A DNA stretch of 64,000 nt from an uncultured Opitutia bacterium (GTDB lineage Bacteria; Verrucomicrobiota; Verrucomicrobiia; Opitutales; Opitutaceae). How positions within the stretch are numbered: the stretch's first letter is position 1; the number at the start of each line of letters is the position of its first letter. A model generated the notes under the pieces. That model was not told the DNA's origin. It saw only the letters and a program-made list of their open reading frames with translations, and searched no databases. Below, piece by piece: positions 21,325 through 28,576 of this stretch. The translations under genes were made by a program, and so were the position numbers. The stretch spans positions 1 through 64,000 of the forward strand of contig CAIPAH010000030.1 of NCBI GenBank assembly GCA_903862955.1, given 5' to 3'.

Positions 21325-21669
21325 ATGCCTGCCGTACCGCCACCCAACAGCGCCATCGCGGAACTGGCGTCCACATTGGGGGAGGATTCCGCCCGGGAGC
21401 TCGCGGAGATGTTTTTGAGCAGCTTTGAGTCCGTCCTGCACGACCTGAAATCTGCCGACCGCGAGGAACGCAAACGCGCCGCCCATAGCTTGAAGAGCAG
21501 CTCGCGCATCGTGGGCGCGATCGACTTGTCCACGCGCATGGCCGAGCTGGAAAACCGGCTCACGCACACCGCCGCCGACATCACCCCCGACGACATCAAG
21601 GCAACGCTCGAGGACTTCGAGCGGAACGCCGTGGGGCTGCGGGCTTACGCCCAGCAGTCGGGCGCCTAG
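21325..21669 (+). CDS. Free-standing HPt phosphotransfer protein
   Basis: A 114-residue four-helix HPt domain with nothing else attached. The phospho-acceptor is H54 in RAAHSLKSSSRIVGA, matching the HxLKGSS pattern. HPt proteins pass phosphate from a receiver domain to a second receiver. The hybrid kinase at 17309-20653 ends in a receiver and the NarL-type regulator is next door, so a kinase-HPt-regulator relay is a reasonable inference. The TAG stop is the first triplet of the inverted repeat at 21667. Confidence 0.85.
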   Translation: MPAVPPPNSAIAELASTLGEDSARELAEMFLSSFESVLHDLKSADREERKRAAHSLKSSSRIVGAIDLSTRMAELENRLTHTAADITPDDIKATLEDFERNAVGLRAYAQQSGA

Positions 21670-21801
21670 CCCGAGTATTTTACCCGGGGGATTTCTTGAA
21701 AATACCCGCCTGGCGGCAGGGCGACTTGTCGCGGCTGGCCCCGACCGTGTCGGCCCGACCGGGCGAATATTTCGCACCCGAGGTGCGAAATATTCGGGCT
21801 A
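21667..21801. repeat. String of nested hairpins between convergent genes
   Basis: The gap is almost wholly self-complementary. It holds GTATTTT/AAAATAC (21675-21705), GCGAC/GTCGC (21721-21732), CCGAC/GTCGG (21741-21753) and a perfect 15-bp stem, CGAATATTTCGCACC (21764-21778 with 21782-21796). The ends, TAGCCCGAG and CGGGCTA, pair and contain the stop codons of the HPt gene and the NarL-type regulator. Confidence 0.8.
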
Positions 21802-22488
21802 GTTCTTCACCAGGCCGGCCTGCACGCACCAGCGCACGAGGCTGGCGACTTCGCGCACGCCGATCTTCTCCATGATGTTCGCCCGGTGTTTTTCCACCGT
21901 GCGCACGCTCAGGCTCAGGCGGGACGCGATTTCCTTCGACGAGAATCCCTCGGCGACGAGCTGCACGACCTCGATCTCGCGGCCGGAAAGCATCTGCACG
22001 GCTTCCAGCGAGGGCGCAGGGGGACCGGGCTTCACGGACGGCGGCGTCAGCGGTAGCTTCGCCACGGCGGCCGCGGCGTCGCTGGCGACTTTCGGGGGCA
22101 CGTTGGTCGCGAAAAACATCCCGCCGCCCATCACCACCTCGATGGCCTGCAGCACGTAGCTCAGCGGCTCGGCCTTGTCCACGAAGCCGTGCACGCCCTG
22201 CGCAATCAGCCGCGCGGGCAGGTCGCCGTCGGGATGGCCGGTCAGCACGAGGATGCGCGTGCCCGGGGACTTCGCGCGCATTTCGCGCACCACGTCGAGG
22301 CCGTGCATCCCGGGGAGAAACAGATCCAGCACCAGCAGCGCGGGTTTCTCCTTCACGCAGAATTCCAAGCCCGTGCGCCCGTCGCCAAACTCACCGGCGA
22401 CCGTCAGCCCCCGCATGCGGCTCAAGGCCATGCTGAGCATGTGGCGGAACACCGCCTCGTCCTCGATGATGACTGCACGAATGGCCAC
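21799..22488 (-). CDS. NarL/FixJ-type response regulator
   Basis: A 229-residue transcription factor. The receiver domain (1-120) has E9/D10, phospho-acceptor D55 (LLVLDLFLPG), T84 in VLTGH and K104 in VDKAEP. A 40-residue Pro/Ala linker leads to a LuxR helix-turn-helix (about 165-225) with LSGREIEVVQLVAEGFSSKEIA and RTVEKHRANIMEKIGV. It is the probable output of the neighbouring HPt protein and hybrid kinase. Target genes cannot be read from the window. Confidence 0.9.
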   Translation of the reverse strand: MAIRAVIIEDEAVFRHMLSMALSRMRGLTVAGEFGDGRTGLEFCVKEKPALLVLDLFLPGMHGLDVVREMRAKSPGTRILVLTGHPDGDLPARLIAQGVHGFVDKAEPLSYVLQAIEVVMGGGMFFATNVPPKVASDAAAAVAKLPLTPPSVKPGPPAPSLEAVQMLSGREIEVVQLVAEGFSSKEIASRLSLSVRTVEKHRANIMEKIGVREVASLVRWCVQAGLVKN

Positions 22489-22526
22489 GAATCATCACTC
22501 AAGGCCTACGCCCGACGGTGACAATA

Positions 22527-23111
22527 CTATATCCCGACCCGGGCGAGGCCGTGCAGGTAGCGTCGCAGGGCCCGGAAGTCCTCGGGGAGAAAGACTTCGC
22601 GGTGTGCCGCCAGCTCCGCCAGGCCCTCCGGCCGCCAGTTGCGCGTGAGAAACCGCATGTGCTGCTCCGGCGTCAACGCGACCCAATGGGGACAGTCGAC
22701 GCAGTGCGTCCCACTCACCCGGCCGCGCACGCGCTCCAGCTGCTGCCGGCGGCAGGTGCCGTCCGCCGCGATCTCCCGGAACGAATCGCGGCACGTTTTG
22801 AACTCCGGATAAAAACAGGCCTTCACCAATTGCTTCGCCGGCCCCGCCAGCGCCGCGCGCCCCGCGGGCGTCACGCCCGCCAGCACGCGCTCGAGCAGCG
22901 GGTTGACCTCTTCGTCGGACATCTCGCCCGGTTCGCCGCGCTCTGCCGGTCCCAGCGGCTTGGGCAACCCCCGCTCCGCGATGAGCGCCCACAGTTGCGC
23001 GACGAATACCGTGCGATCCGCGAGCGGCGGCAGCGGTGCTGCGTTCTGGGCAAAATAGCGGGTGAGAATCGCCTCCGTGAACTGCGCAAAAGCATTGCCC
23101 GCCGGTGTCAT
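22527..23111 (-). CDS. Conserved-looking protein with five clustered cysteines
   Basis: A 194-residue protein that I do not recognise. It is mostly helical, with an LPP/LAD-rich first half. Five cysteines (99, 107, 120, 137, 140) are spaced C-x7-C-x12-C-x16-C-x2-C, ending in HCVDCPHW, which could bind an iron-sulfur cluster or zinc. No signal peptide or membrane helix. The ATG at 23111 is divergent from the DJ-1-like gene with 39 bases between, so both probably share a compact promoter region. Coding sense is supported by family-like composition and by the absence of a better frame. Confidence 0.62.
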   Translation of the reverse strand: MTPAGNAFAQFTEAILTRYFAQNAAPLPPLADRTVFVAQLWALIAERGLPKPLGPAERGEPGEMSDEEVNPLLERVLAGVTPAGRAALAGPAKQLVKACFYPEFKTCRDSFREIAADGTCRRQQLERVRGRVSGTHCVDCPHWVALTPEQHMRFLTRNWRPEGLAELAAHREVFLPEDFRALRRYLHGLARVGI

Positions 23112-23150
23112 CGCCGGCACACGAGACGAGGAAATCCCCCGGCGCAAACC

Positions 23151-23741
23151 ATGAAGCAGAATATCGCCATCCTGGTTTTTCCCGACGTGGAGGTGCTCGA
23201 TTTCGCCGGACCCTTCGAGGTCTTCGCCGTCACCGACGAGCTGCGCGGCTATGAGACGTTCCACACGTTCACCGTCGCTGGCGCGCCGGGCGTGTTGCGC
23301 GCCCGCAACGGCTTGCAGGTCGTGCCGGACTTCCACCTTGAAAACTGTCCCCGCCCGCACGTCCTGGTCATCCCTGGCGGCTTCGGCACCCGTGCCATCC
23401 TGCGGCAGCCCGCGCTGCTCGAGTGGCTGCGGCAGCAAGCCCGCGATGCCAAAATCGTCCTGTCGGTGTGCAGCGGCGCGCTCATCCTCGCCCAACTCGG
23501 CCTGCTCGACGGCCTTCGCGTCACCACGCATTACGAACTGCTCGACCTGCTCCGGAAGATGGCCCCCGCGGCCACCGTGGACGGCTCGAAACGCTTCCAC
23601 GACAACGGCAAAATCCTCACCGCCGCCGGCATCTCCGCGGGCATTGACGTCTCGCTTCACATCGTCGCCCGCATTCTCGGGGAGCCCGTAGCCGCCGCGA
23701 CGGCGCGCTACATGGAATATCAACGGCCGGGGCCGGCCTGA
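23151..23741 (+). CDS. DJ-1/PfpI-family protein (GlxA N-domain-like)
   Basis: A 196-residue class I glutamine amidotransferase-like fold. It begins NIAILVFPDVEVLDFAGPFEVF, a signature of the DJ-1/PfpI group that includes isonitrile hydratases and the sensor half of GlxA/FtrA regulators. The nucleophile elbow is VCSGALILA, with TTHYELLD following. There is no AraC-type helix-turn-helix at the end, so it is an enzyme or stress protein and not a regulator. Isonitrile hydratase or a glyoxalase III-like activity are possible. Confidence 0.82.
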   Translation: MKQNIAILVFPDVEVLDFAGPFEVFAVTDELRGYETFHTFTVAGAPGVLRARNGLQVVPDFHLENCPRPHVLVIPGGFGTRAILRQPALLEWLRQQARDAKIVLSVCSGALILAQLGLLDGLRVTTHYELLDLLRKMAPAATVDGSKRFHDNGKILTAAGISAGIDVSLHIVARILGEPVAAATARYMEYQRPGPA

Positions 23742-23808
23742 CCGCCTTTTTCCGCCCTAATTCGTTCCGATTTGCGCCGGCCCGGGAGTCGCACATTGTG
23801 CGCCCCTT

Positions 23809-24726
23809 GTGACCTCGGCCTCCGCCAATCCCCGCAGTGGCGTCTTTCTCGCCTTCGCCGCGATCTACCTCATCTGGGGTAGCACGTATCTGGCGATTCG
23901 CGTCGCCGTCGAGACCCTGCCGCCGTTCCTGATGGCCGGCGTGCGCTTCATGGTCGCGGGCGCGTTGCTCTATGTCTGGCTCGCGTTCAAGGGACGCGCC
24001 GCGGCGACTCCGCGGCAGTGGCGCGACAATCTCGTCGTCGGCGCGCTGCTGCTCGTCGGCGGGAACGGCCTGGTGGTGTGGGCCGAGCAACGGATCCCGT
24101 CGGGGATCACCACCCTGCTGATTTCCATCACCCCGCTCTTCATGGTCATGTTTGACTGGATGCTGCCCAAGGGCCTGCGTCCGACGTGGGCGACTTTCGC
24201 GGGACTCGCGCTCGGTTTCGCCGGGGTCGGGCTGCTGATCGGTGGCGGCACCGGTGGCGCGGCGCTCGACCTGGCGCGCTGTGCCGGGCTGCTGGTCGCG
24301 TGCGTGTCGTGGGCCGCCGGCTCGCTCTATTCCCGCCACGCCCGCAATCCGGCCGACCCGATGACCGCCGCCACGCTCCAGATGCTGCTTGGCGGCAGCC
24401 TCATGTTTGTCGTGGGACTGGTCCGCGGCGAAATGGCCGACCTGCATCTCGCGTCGCTCACCTCGCGCTCGGTGTTGGCGTGGGCCTACCTTGTCGTCGC
24501 CGGGTCGCTCATCGCATTTCCCGCCTACGTTTATCTGCTCAAGCACAGCACCCCGGCGCGCGTCTCGACCTACTCCTACGTCAACCCGGTCGTCGCCGTT
24601 TTCCTCGGCTGGCTGATCCTCGGCGAGCCGGTTGGGCCGCGCACCTTCCTCGCCGCGGCGATCATCATCGTGGCCGTGGCCATCATCACAACGCAGCGCG
24701 CCCGCGCCACGCTGCGGAAAGCCTGA
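23809..24726 (+). CDS. EamA/DMT-superfamily exporter (YedA-like)
   Basis: A 305-residue inner-membrane transporter with ten hydrophobic segments in two EamA repeats. FAAIYLIWGSTYLAIRVAVETLPPF and the second-half STPARVSTYSYVNPVVAVFLGWLILGEPV are classic for this family. Such proteins export amino acids or other metabolites; substrate is unknown. The start is GTG at 23809 with no clear Shine-Dalgarno sequence. The gene is followed after one base by the amidotransferase-like gene, so the three genes 23809-25866 form an operon. Confidence 0.87.
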   Translation: MTSASANPRSGVFLAFAAIYLIWGSTYLAIRVAVETLPPFLMAGVRFMVAGALLYVWLAFKGRAAATPRQWRDNLVVGALLLVGGNGLVVWAEQRIPSGITTLLISITPLFMVMFDWMLPKGLRPTWATFAGLALGFAGVGLLIGGGTGGAALDLARCAGLLVACVSWAAGSLYSRHARNPADPMTAATLQMLLGGSLMFVVGLVRGEMADLHLASLTSRSVLAWAYLVVAGSLIAFPAYVYLLKHSTPARVSTYSYVNPVVAVFLGWLILGEPVGPRTFLAAAIIIVAVAIITTQRARATLRKA

Positions 24727-24727
24727 C

Positions 24728-25435
24728 ATGTCCACCGCCATCGCCCTCGTCGGTGACTTCAAGCCGGACGCCATCGCGCACCAGGCCATCCCCATCGCCC
24801 TCGCCCTCGCCGGCCAGGTGGAGCAGCGCCCGGTGTCGTGGGAATGGGTGCCCACCACCGCGATCCGCGAGCCGGCACGCGACCTCGCGCGGTTCTCCGG
24901 GATCTGGGTCACCCCCGCCAGTCCCTACGCCAGCATGGCCGGGGCGCTCGCGGCCATCCGCTGGGCGCGGGAAACGCGGCGGCCGATCTTCGGTTCCTGC
25001 GGCGGCTTCCAGCACATGCTGATCGAGTTTGCCCGCGACGTCGTGGGTCTCACCGCCGCCGATACGTCCGAAACCAACCCCACCGGCTCCGAATCCGTGG
25101 TCGATGCCCTCGCCTGTTCACTCGTGGAGCAAACCGGCCCGCTGCGCTTCACTCCCGGCAGCCGGGTGCACGCGATTTACGGCCGGGACACCGCCGTCGA
25201 GGGCTACCATTGCCGCTACGGCCTGAACGATGCCTATCGCGTCCGCCTCGAGGCCGCGGGGTTGCGCTTCACCGCCTTTGACCAGAACGGCGAAATCCGC
25301 GCTGCGGAATTGCCCGAGGCCGTGCATCCGTTCTTCGTCGGTACGCTCTTCCAACCCGAGCGCACCGCCCTGCGCAGTGAGGTCCCGCCGCTCACGCGGG
25401 CCCTGGTGCACGCCGCCGCCCAATTTATCCCATGA
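24728..25435 (+). CDS. CTP-synthase-like class I glutamine amidotransferase domain protein
   Basis: A 235-residue protein that resembles only the C-terminal amidotransferase half of CTP synthase. IFGSCGGFQHM places the nucleophile at C91 (TGC codon). VEGYHCRYGLND mirrors the CTP synthase HRHRYEVN stretch. Where the catalytic triad reads FHPE in CTP synthase, this protein has F-Q209-P-E211, so the histidine is missing. Glutaminase activity is therefore doubtful and it may be a binding protein or use another reaction. It overlaps the next gene by 4 bases (ATGA). Confidence 0.75.
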   Translation: MSTAIALVGDFKPDAIAHQAIPIALALAGQVEQRPVSWEWVPTTAIREPARDLARFSGIWVTPASPYASMAGALAAIRWARETRRPIFGSCGGFQHMLIEFARDVVGLTAADTSETNPTGSESVVDALACSLVEQTGPLRFTPGSRVHAIYGRDTAVEGYHCRYGLNDAYRVRLEAAGLRFTAFDQNGEIRAAELPEAVHPFFVGTLFQPERTALRSEVPPLTRALVHAAAQFIP

Positions 25436-25866
25436 GCTCCATCCTGATCGCCCTCGCTGAATCCGACACCGACATCCTCCGCTGCTTTCCCGTGATGCTG
25501 CAGCTGCGGCCGCACCTCGTGGAGGCCGAGTTCGTCACCCGCGTCCGCCGCATGCAGGCGCAGGGCTTCCACCTGGCCCGCCTCGAGGAGGCTGGCGCCG
25601 TACGGGCCGTCGCCGGCTATCGTTATCACGAGAAACTCTTCTCCGGCTCGACGCTCTACGTGGACGATCTGGTAAGCGATCCTGCCCACCGCTCGCGCGG
25701 CCATGGCGCCCGCCTGCTCACGTGGCTCATCGCGGAGGCGCGGAAGCATCGCTGCGACCTGTTCGAACTCGATTCCGGCGTGCAGCGCTTCGACGCCCAC
25801 CGGTTCTATTTCCGGGAGCGGATGAAAATCTCCTCCTACCACTTCACGCTGCCGCTCCAGGCCTGA
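25432..25866 (+). CDS. GNAT N-acetyltransferase
   Basis: A 144-residue GNAT protein. The acetyl-CoA loop is VDDLVSDPAHRSRGHGARLL, and the final strand-helix unit is ELDSGVQRFDAHRFYFRERM. The start codon overlaps the stop of the amidotransferase-like gene, which implies translational coupling. The last 23 bases overlap the tail of the opposite-strand isomerase gene. Acceptor unknown. Confidence 0.8.
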   Translation: MSSILIALAESDTDILRCFPVMLQLRPHLVEAEFVTRVRRMQAQGFHLARLEEAGAVRAVAGYRYHEKLFSGSTLYVDDLVSDPAHRSRGHGARLLTWLIAEARKHRCDLFELDSGVQRFDAHRFYFRERMKISSYHFTLPLQA

Positions 25867-26623
25867 GCCAGCTCTTCAGCGTGGCGGCATCGCGGAGGAA
25901 ATTCGCCGGCGCGTCGTCCTCGACAAACTCCAGCATCGCATAGCGGTCGCCCGGCGCTGTTTCCGCGAGGTCGAGAAAGTATCGCCAGCGCTCCGCGCCC
26001 GTTTCCAGCGCGAGCCGTTCAATCGGGGTGACCGACCGCCAGTGATAGACGTGGACATGGGTCAGCCACGGCAGCAGCCGGCGGAGGTCGTGGAGGTTCT
26101 GGTCCGTGTCCAGTGCGAGCGGCGGCTGCCAGTAGGTCCGCAGGTTCGGGTGATCGACCGCGGTCAGCAGCTGCACGGTCGAGTCGGCCGTGTCCGTCAA
26201 CGTACCGTTGTGAAACTCCAGCGACACGCCCACACGGGCCGCCGCCGCCAGCTCGGCAATCCGGCGCAAATCCGCCGCCACCTGCGCACGCACGTCCGGA
26301 GTGGCCGCGGCCGACGCGACCGGGCCGGCCCAGACGCGGATAAGCGGTGCGCCGAGTTCCACCGCGGTGTCCAGCACCCGCCCGAAGCTCAAGCCGTCCG
26401 CTTCGCTTTTCGCGGCGCGATAATAGCTGCCGTAGGCCGCGACGCTGAGCCCCGCCTGCTGCGTCAGGGCGTGAACTTCGCGGGCGCGGGCGAGATCGCC
26501 GTGCGGCACGTGGACGTCCCCGCCCCACTCGATGCCGCGCAAGCCCGCCCGCTGGACGAGGCCGACGATCTCCGCCGGGGAAAGTGCGCGAAACGTGACG
26601 GAGACGAGCCCAGGCGAGATCAT
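25844..26623 (-). CDS. Sugar-phosphate isomerase/epimerase family TIM-barrel protein
   Basis: A 259-residue xylose-isomerase-like barrel, paralogous in fold to the gene at 16415. Marks are LVSVTFRALSPAEIV, GLRGIEWGGDVHVPHGD, GVSLEFHNGTL, and YWQPPLALD with THVHVYHW. The frame stays open far upstream, but that part is antisense to the PLP-enzyme gene and is not taken as coding. It converges on the GNAT gene with a 23-base tail overlap. Substrate unassigned. Confidence 0.8.
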   Translation of the reverse strand: MISPGLVSVTFRALSPAEIVGLVQRAGLRGIEWGGDVHVPHGDLARAREVHALTQQAGLSVAAYGSYYRAAKSEADGLSFGRVLDTAVELGAPLIRVWAGPVASAAATPDVRAQVAADLRRIAELAAAARVGVSLEFHNGTLTDTADSTVQLLTAVDHPNLRTYWQPPLALDTDQNLHDLRRLLPWLTHVHVYHWRSVTPIERLALETGAERWRYFLDLAETAPGDRYAMLEFVEDDAPANFLRDAATLKSWLRPGAAA

Positions 26624-26725
26624 CCGCTCAGCATGGAGCCGGCGCGCAACTGCGCCAAGCCCGCATCGCGGGCGAACCCCATCCGTTGGAATTGCGCGAC
26701 ACCGGCGTTCCGGCACAGTGGCCGC

Positions 26726-28507
26726 ATGCCAACTACCCCAACCCCAGCACCCGCCGCGAAGCAACTTTCGCCCCGCCGCAAGACCACCCAGGCGCATTCC
26801 CTGCGCGAACTCGCCGAGGAGCAGCTCGTGCATTTTCACCTCGATCCCGCGTCGCCCACCGGCGCGCCGCTGCTGCGGCTGGCGGAAAAACTCTACGGCG
26901 CGCACGGCGATCTGACCGAGCTGTGGGACGCCACCACGCGCGAGCTCCCTCGCCTGCCCCGCACCGATCGCATCGCGCTGTTCAACGCCAAGAAATTCCT
27001 CGCCTTCCAGTTGGCGAAGCTCCTCGACACGCTGCAAAACCCGACGCGCGCGGTTCACCAGGGCCTCGGCCACTCGATGGCCACCTCGCTCGCGAAGGGC
27101 CCCTACCCGACCTTCGACAACGTCGCGGCGATCTTCTCGGCCAACCCCGTGATCACGCGCACCGCGACCTACATTTTCGCGTGCACCGAGTGGATCGACG
27201 ACGCGTTCCAGGGCCGGGAGTTCCTCCACGAAATCTACTCGCGCCTGCTCAACCCCACCTCGATCTCGCTCGCCAACCACATCGTGGACATCGAGGCGGG
27301 CGCCCTGTCCGGCGAATACATGGCGTGGAACTTCAACAGCGGCATGGCCGCGATCGACGGCATTCTCTCGCACCTCGTCGGCTACGAGGACGTCGTCCTG
27401 GCCTCGCGCAACGTCTACGGCGGCACCTACCAGCTCCTGCACGACTGGTTCGCCAAAAAATCCAATCTCAACGTCGGCGTGGAGTTCTTCGACGGTGCCA
27501 CCGCCGCCGACTTCGCGCGCGCCCTCGCCGCCACCCGCGAGAAATACGCCGCCCGCCTCGCCGCCGGGCGCGAGATCTACGTTTTTCTCGAGAGTCCGTG
27601 CAATCCCCACGGCGTCTTCCTCGACGTGCCCGCGATGTGCCGCGCCGCACACGCTGCCGGGCTGAACGTGATCCTCGACGCCACCGTCGGCACACCGTTC
27701 CTCGCGCGCCCCCTCCAGCAGCCCGACCCGGCCGCGCGCCCCGATTATGTCGTCCACAGCTACACCAAGGACATCGCCGGCAGCGGCAACACCACCGCGG
27801 GCGTCGTCATCGGCCGCAACGCCGACATGTTCATGCCCAAGGGCGAGCCCGGCTGGGAGCACACGCTGTTCTGGAACGTATATTACGTGAAGGGCGCCTT
27901 CCTCGACGCGGACAAGGCCTATGAGGTGCTCTCCGGCATGAAAACGCTGGAGATGCGCATGCTGAAGAAGTGCATCAACACTGTCATCCTCGCCCGCTGG
28001 CTTGCGACGCATCCGCAGGTGCACGTGAGCGGCCCCGCCAGTCCCTCCGACCCCAACCGCGAGGTGTGCGACCGGCTCTCCTACCTCGGCCTGCCCGCGC
28101 CGCTCTTCACCATTCACCTCGAGCAGGCGGGATTCGATCGGATGGCCTTCGAGCGGTTCTTCGACAGCCTCTCGCCGATGTTCGGCCACATGGTGTCCCT
28201 CGGCCAGAGCAACACGGTCATCCTCTGCCCCGCGCTCACGTCGCACAGCGAACTCGGCCCCGACGCCCTGCGCGCCGCCGGCATTTCCTCGACCACGATC
28301 CGCATCTCCGTCGGCGACGAGGACCCGCGCGAGCTCATCGCGGGCTTCCTCGCCACCGCGCGACTCGCCCTCGACCCGGTGCAGCCGGGCTTCAGCGCGA
28401 AGTTCCCGCAGGGCGCCGCGATCGACCGAATCTGCGACGACATCTACCTCGACGTCCACCGCCGTCACGCCGCCGCGCAACCACGGTTCGCGGCGGTTGC
28501 GGGTTGA
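26726..28507 (+). CDS. Large PLP-dependent Cys/Met-metabolism-type enzyme with N-terminal extension
   Basis: 593 residues, against about 390-430 for cystathionine gamma-synthase/lyase relatives. Residues 1-165 form a helical extension. The fold-type I core then has YSRLLNPTSIS (171-181), YGGTY (231-235), LESPCNPHG (288-296), LDATVGTP (317-324) and the PLP lysine K348 in VHSYTKDIAGSGNTTAG. A long insertion separates the core from the small domain. Family members cleave or form C-S bonds of homocysteine, cysteine or O-acyl-homoserine. Which reaction this one performs cannot be told; sulfur-free lyase roles are also possible. Confidence 0.8.
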   Translation: MPTTPTPAPAAKQLSPRRKTTQAHSLRELAEEQLVHFHLDPASPTGAPLLRLAEKLYGAHGDLTELWDATTRELPRLPRTDRIALFNAKKFLAFQLAKLLDTLQNPTRAVHQGLGHSMATSLAKGPYPTFDNVAAIFSANPVITRTATYIFACTEWIDDAFQGREFLHEIYSRLLNPTSISLANHIVDIEAGALSGEYMAWNFNSGMAAIDGILSHLVGYEDVVLASRNVYGGTYQLLHDWFAKKSNLNVGVEFFDGATAADFARALAATREKYAARLAAGREIYVFLESPCNPHGVFLDVPAMCRAAHAAGLNVILDATVGTPFLARPLQQPDPAARPDYVVHSYTKDIAGSGNTTAGVVIGRNADMFMPKGEPGWEHTLFWNVYYVKGAFLDADKAYEVLSGMKTLEMRMLKKCINTVILARWLATHPQVHVSGPASPSDPNREVCDRLSYLGLPAPLFTIHLEQAGFDRMAFERFFDSLSPMFGHMVSLGQSNTVILCPALTSHSELGPDALRAAGISSTTIRISVGDEDPRELIAGFLATARLALDPVQPGFSAKFPQGAAIDRICDDIYLDVHRRHAAAQPRFAAVAG

Positions 28508-28511
28508 GGTG

Positions 28512-28570
28512 GTCGCCGATTTCCACGTCGGCGACGGCTGGAAAGGCAGGGTCAGCGACCCCGCCCTACA
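28512..28570. repeat. Two adjacent hairpins between convergent genes
   Basis: GTCGCCGA/TCGGCGAC (28512-28535) is followed by GGCAGGGTC-agc-GACCCCGCC (28545-28565) and CTACAAAA. On the minus strand the second reads TTTTGTAGGGCGGGGTC, so it also has a GTAG head like the repeats at 1036 and 32489. It probably terminates transcription from the PLP-enzyme gene, the symporter gene, or both. Confidence 0.65.
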
Positions 28571-28576
28571 AAAGAC

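Noticed and set aside
24998-25003. Selenocysteine in the CTP-synthase-like protein
   Set aside because: Relatives are sometimes annotated as selenoproteins, but the nucleophile codon here is TGC and there is no in-frame TGA.
26624-28480. Minus-strand extension of the isomerase frame upstream of its start
   Set aside because: This part is antisense to the PLP enzyme and shows no family similarity; the isomerase fold begins at 26623.
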